The notes under the pieces are model-generated. The model did no database searches and was not told the DNA's origin. It worked only from the letters and a program-made list of their open reading frames with translations. Shown piece by piece: positions 36,593 through 49,679 of a stretch of DNA of 64,000 bases (positions within the stretch are counted from its first letter, which is position 1; every line of letters begins with the position of its first letter). The DNA is from Circinella minor (lineage: Eukaryota > Mucoromycota > Mucoromycetes > Mucorales > Lichtheimiaceae): NCBI GenBank assembly GCA_016758965.1, contig JAEPRB010000051.1, positions 62,001-126,000 of the forward strand. Direction: 5' to 3'. The position numbers and the translations under genes were made by a program.

Positions 36593-38708
36593 CACCGCTG
36601 GTGGGGTTGCCCTTATGCTGCGAATGGTCAGGGATACATTTCTCAAACACTTACGCAGTGATAATCAAAAGACTTGATGCTAATGATGACATGATCTATA
36701 CAGAATGAGAACTATAATCAATAATTAATCGTATCCCTCGTAGTATAGAAGTATGTACTGAAATCGTTATACGTATCCCGTTCTTGGCTATACCACGTTT
36801 TTTTCCCAAAGTAATACTTGTCTGTATCATATCAATCGAATTTTCTTCATGCTAATGTAGTGATGTCAATGTATATTACACAATAAAATAATTATAAGAG
36901 AGTAATCTATATAATCACAATTTTGACTATACGTAATAGCTATAGTATTTTGTAATACATAATAGCATTTTATTTATTACCAATTAAGAAGAACCCTACT
37001 AAATCGGAAGATGCCTATTGTTAACGAACATGAAATACAAACTAACAAAAAAAAAAAATTCCTCAATCAAATTTAACAAGATAAAGTCCAAAAATATTAA
37101 ATAACCTGCTTGTTGTAGGTAGTAAATGTCAAAATAAAATAATAAAAAAAGATACATGTTTTGTTGTTATATATGATGATATAAAAGTTTATTTTTTTTA
37201 TACGTATCACACCATTTTTGAATAGAATAAAAATAAAGACACGTTACTTATCGATTATTATACTCGTTCGTGTATATATTATTATTGTACATATCATAAT
37301 AACAATTATTATATCAAAAGATACACCATCACTATATAAAATAATAATAGTCATCGTTCAGTAATCCTGGTGTATCGTCAAGGAAAAACAGAATCTAAAA
37401 CAGCGAACTTTATCAGAATTAAAACACGGTCTTCTAAACAGTACTATAATATATGTTCCCAAAAAGAGGATGTCTAAGATAAGACTAAGAATTCAAATTG
37501 AAGCCAAAAAAAAAAAAAAGTTTGAACGATTCTTTGACATCTACTTCTTTTGATTTAACTTGATGAAAAAAACTATAACCCTAGTTTACAAGAGTATGTG
37601 GAACTCCCAAAAAAGAAGTCTTTTCTACTAATGTATCTGTTATGTTATATGTCTTGGAAACAGAAACAAAAGACTGCATATGATTATAGGAGAATTCATG
37701 AATAAAGAAAAAAAATAATCTACGTAAAAAGTTAATACTTGACGGTAAATTAGCATTAACAATGATATTTTTCATATTTTATCTGCATTTTCATTTTCAG
37801 GATAAAAGAGATAAGTTTTCGTTTACATGATCATACAAGTGGATGAGTGTTTAAAAATCAGAACACTCTATACAAAAAAATAAATTGATAGCAGGTATAA
37901 TCTATTGTAAATTGGTTACAGTTTTTGAATGAGCCACGTGTACTCCCTTTTTATTGTGATCAATAAAACAAATAAGATTTTTATCTCATAATAATCTTCC
38001 CAGGACCTTATTAATTATCATTTAATAACTATGTAAAATAAAATATTTTTTAGCGTATTACAAAAAAGAAAAATAATAAATGTAAATACATCATAAGCTA
38101 TCTCTCATTTTTTTAAAAAAAAATATTAGATTAGCTAAGGGAGTGTTAAAAAAAAAGAAAGATTTGTTGATGATACGAAATCGATATTTTTGATTGACTA
38201 TAATAAAACTTTTCATCATAATGGTCGTGGATCAATCTATTTCTTTATTGGGCAATCCTATAAAATGCCAGCAACCAGTTTAGACCAACCTCTTTTTTTT
38301 GTACTCACTAAAATTGATCATCCTAGTCAGAAGATTATTTAATCAGACTACACGCATTTAATTGACAAAAAAAATAATGGTTTTCATCCCTTGGTTTGAT
38401 TTTTTTCTGTCTATATTCCTTTCTAGGTATAACTCGATTTTTTCTGTGTACCTTCGGGGAAAAAGGAGGGGCTGCAAGTCATGATATTACCATGGAACCA
38501 TGTACACCCACCTTACTGTTGTGACCTTTTATGTTAATGTATACATAGTAATACAATTGACTAATGGTAAGCCAAAAAAAAAAAATTATTCAAACTTATA
38601 TAAAAAAAAAGGGGGCAGATAGGGAATTGGTGGCAAAAAAAAAAAAAAAAAAAGAAAGTCAAACATACTTTTTTTATTTAAACAATAAAATTTGTTAATT
38701 AAACAAAA

Positions 38709-38746
38709 AAGAACAAAAAAGCATGAAAAAAAGCTTTTTTGTTCTT
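38709..38746. repeat. Perfect 14-bp inverted repeat (hairpin)
   Basis: AAGAACAAAAAAGC at 38709-38722 is exactly inverted at 38733-38746 around a 10-nt A-rich loop. It lies about 290 bp upstream of the SCAP start. Confidence 0.8.
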
Positions 38747-38879
38747 AATATAGCGGAGCTATGTGAGTATGTTTTTTACACTCACGAATTTTCATAGTGT
38801 GTAGTTTTAATGTAGTTTAATAGTAGTTACAAGGTAAAGACGGACCTGTGTCAAATAATAAGAACTTTTTTTTAATTGT

Positions 38880-39035
38880 TATTTCCCACTCCCTTCTTTT
38901 ATTTTCTTTTATTTTCTTTCTTTCTTTTTATATTCTTATTTTCCCAAAAAATAATCATCTTTTTCTTTCTTTTCTCTTCACCTCTCCTCCTTTTCTCCTC
39001 CCGCCCCTTTCCTTTTTTTTTTTTTTTTTTCTCCA
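38880..39035 (+). promoter_or_regulatory. Pyrimidine-rich leader of the SCAP gene
   Basis: A C/T-dominated stretch ends in about 17 T residues and stops a few bases before the ATG at 39040. It matches the leader type seen before other genes in the window. I found no clear sterol-regulatory element in it. Confidence 0.35.
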
Positions 39036-39039
39036 GTAA

Positions 39040-42000
39040 ATGCCTTTACAGGCAGAATCCAGTTTATCTGCCTATTTTTATCGATATGGCAAAGCATTTA
39101 CTTCGCGTTCAATTTGTTATTTGCTCTTATCAATTTTTATAGTTAGCTTGTGTTCTTATTCTGTCATACTTGATGCTTTAAATTCTTTTGGTTTCAATGC
39201 TAATCCTCATGACGTGATCGATGCACACTTTTGGCAATATTCACCTCATATACGACTCGAAAATATTACTACAACTACTACAAAAGGTACAACAACTTCA
39301 ACACAAACAACACCTCGATTAATTGCTCAGCAACTACGAATCGCCAATAATGAAAATAAAATCAATAATGAATTACTTGAACATGTACAAAATTTACAAG
39401 ACATATTAACGACAAGTGTTGTTTATGTTGACCGAAAACCTGTGTCCCTTGCCACCATATGTTTAACGAAACGTGGACAATGTATGATTCATTCACCCCT
39501 CGAGTATTATAAAAATAGGAACGATGATAGCAACAGTAATTATGTACCTATAATTGGTATAGATGGTCGTCACGGTGATAAAAAACATTGGGTCGATAAG
39601 ATACATCAATGGCATCATCAACAACAACAGCATTCATCTCCCTATCTTGATGAATCAACAAGTACAGGATTACCAATGCATCCTTATAGTGTATTTGGTA
39701 ATGCTACATTGGATCCATTTGGACGGTTTTTAAAAGCAGATTCCATTATTCTCACTATTTTATTACAAACAACAAATCATCTTGATTATACACAACGTGT
39801 ATGGAATGCATTATGGGAACATACAACTCAACAATTACAAATGGGTGAATTATCTTCTCCTTCTTCTTTAACACATGATAATAATAATCAACAACATTAC
39901 AATGCTTGGCAAACACAGCTATCTATGATGCATCTTCAAACTGTTCAATACCAGGTAAACTATTCGATTTATTTAATTCTATACATATATATGCATCATA
40001 AAAAAAAAACAGGGAGAGTACAAAACCTTGCATAATAATAATATCATTTACTCTTATATATACATTTTTTTTCTTACATTTAAGCTCCAACTATTTCCTT
40101 ATTATCTACCAATTGAAATATTTGTTTGCATATTTGTTTTCATAACGTTGAGCTTGATTATAGCAAACGCCCTTGGCAATGCACATCTCCTTCGGTCCCA
40201 ATTCGGACTGGGACTTGCTTCTGTATTTATGGCATTTTCCTGTTTCACGACAACCATTGGTATCCTTAATTATTTTCATCTTTGGCGTCACATGGTAACT
40301 CCTTGGTATATTTTAATGATTGTTCCTATTGTTGCTTCTTTGGAGAATACATTTCTACTTACAAGTGCAATGGTAAATGCTGGTTGTGATATGCGTTCAC
40401 AAGAAAAAATTGGCAGAGGTAAGGGAATTCGGTTATATATTACATCCACACACATGTATATTCATAAGTTATATTTAACACATGTATTATTCAATCGAAT
40501 TTAAATTAATAGGTTTAGAAAGTGTCGGAGTACCCATGACAGCTACGTTGATTGCAGAATTAATTATTCTTGCTATTGGTGATGCTATGCGAATTCCTAT
40601 CGTTAGTGATTTTTGTCTATTTGCACGGATTGCTTTGATCATTGGTTATTTACTGGAAATGACATTTTTTATGGCTGTTCTTGCAATTAATGTCAAATGT
40701 GTCGAGGTAAGAGAGAGAAAAAAAAAAGAAGAGGAGGCAAAAATACATAAGTCTTTTTTTTTTGTATTACACAAAACCAAGTTTAGGTGATACATAAATA
40801 GAGAGTGAGAAATAATTGCGGACGAACAAAAAAAAAACAGACTATAATAAGAATGGGAATGAAGGATGAGGGGAAATTGCGGAGAGAAAGAGAGAAACAG
40901 AGCATAAAGACACAGAAAAAAAAATATGTGTCATATAAAGTTACACTAATACTCTTTTGTTTGTTTTGTTGTTATATATAGCTTACGGATCTTGATGATG
41001 GTCAAACATCCAAACGATTACGTGAATTATCAAAATATAATATTGATGCTGATACAGCACCTGATTTATGTCCTATTCAAGAACCTATTGATGAATGTGC
41101 TGAAGCTAAATCATGTGCAGAATGTAAACAATTTAAAACACATCGAACATTAAATGCGCTCGTGGTAAGCTAGTTGGGGTATTATTAAATTATAAAAATG
41201 ACAAATGAAATAGTAAAGTTAACTGAGCTTTTTTTTTTCTTTTTATAGCTTTGTTTTATTATTCTTATTTTATTTCGAAGTTCCTCTTGGATTACATCTT
41301 CTGCACAACAAAACCAAAATGATTCGATTACATCTAACGACGATATACTGAATTACGAATTAGTATCAACATCTACACGTTTTTGGAGTACAGTTAACCC
41401 ATTTCATGATTCAATGCAACTTCAAGTAAACCCACCTTATCTTGTTGTTTATACACCCACTGCTGATGATGCATTGACACATGTACTTCAAATGGAAGCA
41501 TATTATTCATCTAAATCAAAACCACAGCAACAACATAATCAACGACAACAGCAAAAAATGTATGATGATTCTTCTATCAAACACCAATTTCCTCGCCCAC
41601 CATCACGATTCCGACAACTTATGTTGGATATAATGAAAGGTTGTGGAACTTTGTTATTAAGTATTAATATCCCATCCATTTTGCTATGTGTTGTACTTGT
41701 CGGTATTATCGTTTGGTTAACACCTTCCTGGCGTGAAGGTTGGCTTCGACCACTATTAAAGTCGCTATTAATACAAACCATGAATTATTGTGGCTTTTTA
41801 TTATATCGTATGTTAACTCATATACCAGGTTCCATTGGACAACGCATTACTCAGGAGTTGGGTGATTATGACGAAAATGGTATTCATCGTGGCGCGATCC
41901 TTGCGCAGCAACAATTCAATAAACAACAAGTGGAGCATAATATTCAACAAGTAGATATCAAAACACTTTCTGGAAAACACGTGGCTGATGTTCGACGACT

Positions 42001-44644
42001 TGCTGTCAATGCTAAACATGGAACGCTTGTCTCTTGCGGACAAGATGGTCGTATTATATTATGGGATGCTCAAGATGGTGAATGGATGGCTCGATTGGAT
42101 CGTGTTCAACAAACTCATAGTGGTGTGATGAAAGGCGATTTGAATCCTACTTACTGGCGTCAACCTAAAGATATTAACAATAACAACAACAAGGGTATGT
42201 TGAAAAAACGACGCGCATTGATGAATACAACAATTCCAACTGTAATGACAAAGCAAATGATGTCCGCACGCTGCATCAAAATCGATCAGGGTAATAAATG
42301 GATTGCTTCTGGATTCGACGATGGTATGATTCGTGTATGGGATATGGAGAACGGTAATTTATTACGTGAATTACGTGTTGAAACAGAAATTCCTATCATT
42401 GTTGAAGAGCAAGATGAGCAACAACCATTGACATCGTCTGGATTAAGACAACGTCGACAGTGTCAAGTATCAACAACAACAATGGACTCAGTGCCATTAT
42501 CACCACAACAACATATAACTACGAAACAAAATCGTCGAAGTTTTACTGATCGCGTAATTGCAGTACAATTTGTTGGTGCAGTTGTTGAATATTGTCATCC
42601 TATTGTTGCTGAAGCAGCTGCAAGGCAAGCTGTGACAGATAATCAATCACAAAATTATCTAGTGTCTGTGCACAAGAGTGGCATCATTCGTGAATGGGAT
42701 ATTCTTTCTGGTGAATGTATACAATCTATTCCATCTGATCACACTAGGGATATTACTATTTTACATGTGGTCGAATGTAAAGCACCTCATCCTAAACTGG
42801 GTGTTACATGGATATTTACAGCGTCCAAAGATGGTGTCGTTAAATGTTGGGAGCGTCGTCGATTGGATTATAATAGTAATAGTAATAGTAAAGATAATGT
42901 AAGTGATACATTGTGGACATGCGCCTATACATTAAATGCACATCAAGGACATGCCATCACTGCATTAGCAACAGAGCTTCCTATTGGAGGTATGGGTGCA
43001 TTGGTGACCGGGTCTAGTGATGGTGCGGTTAAAGTATGGAATTTCGAAACAGGCGAACCGATATGTAGATTAGCTGCTGGAGGATTTATCAAACAGCGCA
43101 ATAAACAAGTACCAATGGTGGGTGGTCCTTTATTGAAGTTTAGCCGAATTCCTGATGGTAATAATAATATACGTTACGATGGTGGATTTACTATTCAACA
43201 ACAACAACAAAGTCGACGACAACGAATGACTACATTAGATGCTGATACCATCAATAATGGATCTTATGAATCATCAATTGCTGGCGTTTATGAATCTGAC
43301 CATCGTGGACCTATTACGCAAGTCGTCATAGATCGCTACTGTGAAGTAGAAAATGGACCAGGACTTTGTCGAGGATGTGATACATGTTTTGGAAATGGAT
43401 TTTTTGTTGCATCCTCTTCCAGTGACGAATCTGTTCACGTATGGCGTCTTGAACGAGCGGACGAAAAACATGAAGTCAGTTGCACATTATGTACGAAAGA
43501 TTATCGTCAGAAACGATACCCTACACGTTCACGTAACGATGACAACAATAGTAGCGGTAAACGACCACGACGTATGTCATCACCAAGAAGACGCGTTTAT
43601 CGTGCAACACAACATCAACCTACATCGACATCATCATTAGCAGCAACATCGATTTCCGAGACGATGGAATTATTGGATATTGAACAACTTGGAGGTGAAA
43701 CCAATATTGCTTTGGAGCCCACATTTCTTGGTACAATTGATCAACAGGCTGGACGAGGGCTTGTCTTTTGCAATAATATGGTACTTGGTGGAGTACGCAA
43801 AAGTAGTCAAGGTGACTGGGAAGCATGGTTCGCATCGTTAAAATATTATAATCCATCCGATAATGAGGAGGATGAAGAAAAAATGCCAGGAATGATACCC
43901 GTTGAAACATTTAATTTGGAAAAAAACAAATCACAACTTCAACAAGATGCTCAAGAAGCATCTACTCATGGCGATAACAATGCTAGTATTTTGCACTCTT
44001 TATGGAATATGTTGTATAAGAATATCTCACCATCAACATCTCACAGTTCTGAAAATTATAATCGATCACACCGGAAAAAACGACATGATATGAGTGAAAA
44101 AGTACCCACCAAAAACAGTCGTGACGATTATCATCACGACGATGACGACGATGAATATGATGAAGCATCAGAAATGTTACCGTTCTCGACTATACGACAC
44201 GTAGTTCCATTAGGTGGCTCTGGTTTGGTTTGCGATTTTGGAAACTTTATCAAAGTTGTCTATTTGGATGATTGGTATCGTAAACGGGATTTCCATTCTG
44301 GAACGGTAACAACAAATACAACAAATAATTCCGGCGTTGGTGGCAACATTCATATGAATATTGATACCTCAACAAACCTTAAGATGACTACGTCGGTACA
44401 ATCAAAGAGATCACGCTCTTCATCAGCATGTTGTAGTGGTAATAGTAAGAAAAATTCACAATGCTGTGGTGGGAAGAATAGTGTCAATGGTAAATGTTGT
44501 GGTGGCAAAGGTCATGTTAATAGAAGACGGACTCCAGTTATTACAACTTCACCTGCTGGATGTAATATTACTGATTGTTCTTCACAAGCAAATTGTTCAA
44601 GGGCATCTGAATGTAATATAGCACCTCGTAAATTTGGCCATTAG
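39040..44644 (+). CDS. SCAP homologue: sterol-sensing domain plus WD40 repeats
   Basis: Exons 39040-39954, 40085-40418, 40513-40706, 40982-41164 and 41249-44644 give 1673 aa. SCAP escorts the SREBP transcription factor from ER to Golgi when sterols are low. There is a TM near residues 25-50, a long lumenal loop, then a sterol-sensing domain (about 310-480) with IVPIVASLENTFLLTSAMV, matching the GLENVLVLT-type block of SCAP. VELTDL follows directly (near 480), where animal SCAP has its COPII-binding MELADL. Two more TM segments (about 542-560 and 675-700) precede at least six WD repeats (for example CGQDGRIILWD, SGFDDGMIRVWD, TASKDGVVKCWE and GSSDGAVKVWN). The C-terminus is Cys-rich with three CC pairs. 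S. pombe Scp1 is the closest fungal comparison, from memory. The ATG is the first in frame after the CT-rich leader. Confidence 0.9.
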
Positions 44645-47075
44645 TTTTACCTCTCTTTTTTTTTTCTTTTTACGATCAATCAATATGATTATTTTCCTTC
44701 AATTGCTCCTCCTTCAATTTTTTTTTCTAATAGCTCAAAAAGCATCATATTTTTTTTTATGTTTTAATTCATTTTGCATTTGTACATTTTCTCCTTTTTC
44801 TTTTTTTATATATTTATATATACTTATTGATACCATCTTATTTTTTTTTTTACAACAAAGACACATTTGCTTCTATCTTATTCATTTTTTTTCTTTCTTT
44901 CTTTTTTTTTTATCATCTCAATTTAAATTTTTATAAGTATTATCTTTTTTCTTTTTATAATAATAATCAAAGAATATTAATATTTCTTTTTTTTTGAGAA
45001 ATGATATACTGTAGTTAAGAACTTTTTTTTTACCTTTTGATAATCACAAATGTGTTTCTTTTGCTAATTATAGTGAGTTACCTTCTTCGGTTAAATAAAT
45101 ACCATTTATTTTATATTGAAATCGGGAATATACATACGTATCTTTTTATTTTCATGAAAGTTAAGGAATGTGAAATTAGTAGGGGAGGGTCACTGTACAT
45201 CGTACGTACAGAAAAAAAAAATAACCTTTTAAAGATATACGTACATTAATTGTTGTATAGCAATAGAAACAAGGAATTGGGACGTTTTTTATTTATATAT
45301 AGATTATATGAATAGATTTGTGTGAAAATCTTTCTATATTATAATATTTACTATTATTTTTTGATCCGCTATTATTGAAGCTTATACAAGTATAACAGCA
45401 GTGCATAATTTAGACTATAACAATTAGTTTACTGTTCCTTAACTATGCTGGCAAAGTTTTCAATATCTTGTCGCTCCGCGTTACATCAAATCAATTGTCA
45501 AAACACATTCGGTATTATTATTTACCAAATGTTTAACCAAGAATCCATTTGTGAAACTGCTGATATTATTGATGAAAATACTGTTAATTGGCCATATTAT
45601 CTGATGGATGGGTTTCTGATAACGAGTGCTCGAGTCCGAAGTATATTTAACTATATAGCTACTAGTGTATGAAAAGAGTCTTACAATTATTACTATAAGC
45701 AATGTGACAACTGGTGTGAAGATATATTTATGTGTATTGTTCGCTGTAGAGATCAACAATAAATGATAAATATTGACACTTGATATATGGTGATAATTAC
45801 GAACAAACATTAATAATCATTAAAGTGATACGATAAATCTTCAAAAACCATAATTTAAAGATTCGATTATCTACTAAATAAAGATATAAATAGAAACGCT
45901 ACGTATCCGCAGATGAGTATATATTAAAATATATGTTAATTACAAGATATGGTACATAACAGACTTCAAAAATAAGTATAAAATATATTTATGAGAGTTT
46001 GACAATGGTGTATAAGCTGTTTAGCAATATAGCTAATGTAGGAAAATACATGATGAATTTAAAAAATAAGACCGTTGTTGAAGCGGTATATATTTTGCAA
46101 CAGCAAGATTTTCTAGTATTCAATGCAAAATACATAATAATAATAAGCGAGCTTATTTGATATGACTGACAGGCTGACAACCAGTGCTTTATTGATGTTT
46201 TATATGAAGTAGTTGAAAGATTTAAATATCACTTGCAACTAGTTATTGAAAATGCGAAACTTTTCTTCTACATTTTTTTATCCGATTCAAGTTCCAATCC
46301 ATGAAAAATAACGAACATAAGAATCTTCTTTCGGTTTGTAATTGTTAGCAGACTATTATTCCCAGTTATACAAGTTTGTAACTTGCATGCATTGTTCTAT
46401 TTACGATATATAAAATACCGTATGTATGTCAGCTCTAAGGTATGGAAAGTCTTAAAGTTTGTCATACACCAAGATTCGGACTCGGATATCGTTCCGAAAA
46501 AAACTTATAATAATTATACAATAATCATTTGATGAAAACTTTTTGAGATAGTTACGTATCAATACGTCTATACATAATATGTACGATCGTGGTGAAACAA
46601 AAAAAAAGACACCGAACAGTTTTTTATTTCTTCCAGTCTCTTTATTGAACAAGTCGTCACCGTAAAAGTATTATAATACTTTTATTATTGTTGTTTTACG
46701 TAGTATTACCTGTGAAACAATATTAATAAACTAGCAACTAGCTTAAAAAGCAAAATCCTGTAAGCTAACACTGTTAATAATTTTTTTGTTCAATGTAAGT
46801 CATATATGCTGACTAGTCAAAATATTCTAGTTTCATCAAATAAATTAAGGGGATTAGTAGTTTTGAAGATCATCTAGCAAGGGAGAAAGAAGGGGTTGAA
46901 ATGAAAAAGTGATATATTTTGAAATACCGAACACATTTTTTATGTGTGTTAACAAAAGGAAGTATGCTTCCATAACAACAGATTGGATTCTTCACCTGAT
47001 TCTCTAATATTATTTAATTTCGTTCCCTTCGTCTCTCTCTCCCTTTTTTTAACTGTCTTTTGACCTTTTTTTTAT
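44645..47075. other. 2.4-kb AT-rich intergenic region
   Basis: T-rich 3' flank of SCAP, then AT-rich DNA. A 75-codon open frame at 45445-45672 has no recognisable family or splice partners and was not called. The 130 bases before 47076 are pyrimidine-rich and probably the leader of the first Trk gene. Confidence 0.6.
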
Positions 47076-49679
47076 ATGATACTGGCTTCATGTTACCAAA
47101 ATATAAAAAAATGGCTTTTACACGAGTTGCATAAAAGATGTAAATTCCTAGAGATACATTATACATATATTGGTGTCATGAGTTTTATTGTATCTGGATT
47201 TTTCTATTTTCAACCTGGAAACAATTGGAAATATATCGATGCACTTTTTTTTGGTACTAGTAGTATTACCAGTACTGGACTAACTACCATCGACATGTCA
47301 AATCTTTCACTATACCAGCTTTTGCTCTTATTTTTTGGATCCATTCTCGGCTCACAAGTGACCGTTTCGTTCGTTATTGTACTTGTACGAAAACACTTCT
47401 TCTCCAAACGATTTCAAGATATACTTTTATTCAATCGTGCGCAACGTTTGCGAGAAGTTAACCAGAGGCTGTTTAATAAAAATATGGCTGACAATCACTA
47501 CAAGATGAAACAGGAAGAACAACATGAACAGCAACAATATCATCGTGGAGTTTTGTCACGTCTACGATCATTTATAAAACTAGCATGCTCGCGACTTTTT
47601 TATTTTCATTTATTTAAAAGCCCAACAAAAAACCACCGGAAGGCCATAGCTTTACACAATACAATAGTAGCAGAAAAGCAAAAAATATATGAACATCTAC
47701 AAATAATACGTGAAAGACAAGATAAAGAAAAAAAGGTTGATGATACTTGTGCTGACACTTATGGTGAAAATAATAGATTAAACCGATCGAGGACTTTATC
47801 TGTGACAACCGCACCTACGTTACAACGCTTAGGTTCATCAAAGACTACTATCGCAAAAACAACGGGATATAATACAAAACCCAATAGCATTATACTACAC
47901 CATGTCCCATCAGCACCAGCAGCACCACAGTCAAATATTCCGTCAGCAGTTGGGTCACCAACAACAGAGAACATCGAATTTACATCTAATATAGACTATC
48001 AACGAAATTATGCACGTGAAGAATTTAACCACGATCGTCCGTATAGTGAGTTATTGGATCGAATTGCTGGAAGTGGACATACAGGCTCACCATTACAAGA
48101 CGTCGACGATGAAAATTTTATAGCTCATGCGGCTGAAAATGAACGAAAGGAAATCAATGATATCCTTAGTGGACCAATCCTTAAACACGAACTAACACGT
48201 AAACAACGTTACCATATCGGTGGTGTCGAATACCGTGCCATCGATTTTTTATCAAAATTCATACCGATAATGTATTTTACAACCAACATTTTATTCACTT
48301 TTGCAATCCGGATATATATTGCTGCTGATAATTATGCACAAGAAGTGTTAAAGACATCTAATGTTAATGGTCCCATTAATCCGTGGTTTTTTTCTTTTTA
48401 CCTCGCATTTTCGGCATATAACAATTTGGGACTGATCCCTATGTCAGCAAGTCTCGAGCCATTTGTGAATTCGCCTGCACCCATCTTGTTAGTAAGTATT
48501 CTTATTATTGTTGGCAATGTTGGTTACGCTATTGTACTACGGTTCTATATTTGGTGTATCTATAAGTTGCTGCCTCATTCCAGACACATGGATAGGGAGA
48601 CTTTGTGCTATTTACTTCATCACCCACGGCGTTGTTACACAAGTATGTTTCGATCAACACAGACTTGGTGGCTGGTGTTTGTGATGATCGCGTTCAATGT
48701 GGTAGAAGTAGCTGTTTTTCTCGCTACAAACTATTGGTTACCTATATTGGATGGCATTCCATGGGGATCCCGCGTCCTCGTCGGGTATTTTCAAGGCGTG
48801 GCTACGCGAAATGGTAAGAAAAACTTCTGTTGCTGTCACAAGAGTAGTTGTACATGATCATTGATTATCTAATGATCACCTTTCGCTTATTTGTCACTTT
48901 TTAGCGGGCTTTACAGCTATCAATATTCTTCGTCTCAATCCAGGCACTCTGATTATTTACATAATTGCCATGTATGTCAGTGTATATCCAGTTGGTATAT
49001 CTATTCGTAATAGTAACGAATATCAAGAACGCGAGTTGGGTATCTACAGTGCTTCCACGAGAACTGGAAATTATGAAGAAATCAATATTTCCAAGCTGAC
49101 TCGTTATCCATCAATGGCTAGTGTTGTTTCAAGAACAAAAAAGCTGATCAGTATGCGGCCTAGCTTTTATGTTATGACTCAACTTCAACGTATGGTAACG
49201 TATGAAATACTGTGGGTGGCTCTTGGGATTTTTTGTATATGTATTATCGAAGCACAGGCTATAATGACACCGTCACCTATCACTACCTTGACAGTTATGT
49301 ATGAGGCTGTTTCGGCATTTGGTAATGTTGGTTCATCGACCGGATATCCAGGAGTAAACACGTCGCAATGTGGCAATTATCGTACACTGAGTAAACTGGT
49401 GATAATTGTGCTTATGTATCGTGGACGTCACAGGGGTAAGGACTTGTTTTTATTGATAGAAAAAGTTAATGTATAATTGAGAATGATAATGCTTATTTTT
49501 TCATACATATAGGCCTTCCATCAACAATCGACCACGCAGTATTATTACCTTCAGAAAAGCTGGATGAGAAAGAGATGAGTGACCATAAATTGCGAGAAAA
49601 ACATGGTGAAATATTGGCTGAGGAAAAGCTAGACTATCAAACCGTTAAATGGCGAAACAATGCATTTTCCTTAGTGTAG
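47076..49679 (+). CDS. Trk-type potassium transporter, paralogue A
   Basis: Exons 47076-48813, 48905-49435 and 49513-49679 give 811 aa. This is a plasma-membrane K+ uptake protein of the fungal TRK/HKT superfamily, with four membrane-pore-membrane units. All four filter glycines are visible: SSITSTGLTTID, SAYNNLGLIPMS, TRNAGFTAINIL and SAFGNVGSSTGYPG. A long hydrophilic cytosolic loop (about residues 120-370), rich in Gln, Lys, Arg and Ser, splits the first and second units, as in yeast Trk1. The ending RGLPSTIDHAVLLPSE and basic C-terminal tail match the family. Both intron positions and phases are shared with the neighbour at 50969, so the pair arose by tandem duplication of an intron-bearing gene. 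Confidence 0.92.

Larger units (their letters stand above)
36593..39039. other. 2.4-kb AT-rich intergenic region upstream of SCAP
   Basis: No supported gene on either strand. It contains a perfect 14-bp inverted repeat at 38709-38746, several A/T homopolymers and a pyrimidine-rich leader (about 38880-39035) ending in a long T tract immediately before the SCAP ATG. Confidence 0.65.

Noticed and set aside
38400..39039. Sterol-regulatory element upstream of SCAP
   Set aside because: No convincing SRE-type or E-box pair could be seen; short partial matches are expected by chance.
38848..39142. ORFs in the CT-rich tract before SCAP
   Set aside because: Phe/Leu/Ser/Pro-only translation of a pyrimidine leader; the third frame starting at 39040 is the real gene.
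41414..44644. A separate WD40 gene starting at 41414
   Set aside because: The frame is open back to an acceptor at 41248, and the upstream residues include another membrane segment; SSD plus WD40 is the known SCAP architecture, so it is the last exon of that gene.
45445..45672. 75-codon ORF, with a longer antisense ORF over the same place (45481-45810)
   Set aside because: No recognisable motif, no splice partners and isolated in 2.4 kb of AT-rich DNA; the antisense frame is equally open, as expected by chance.
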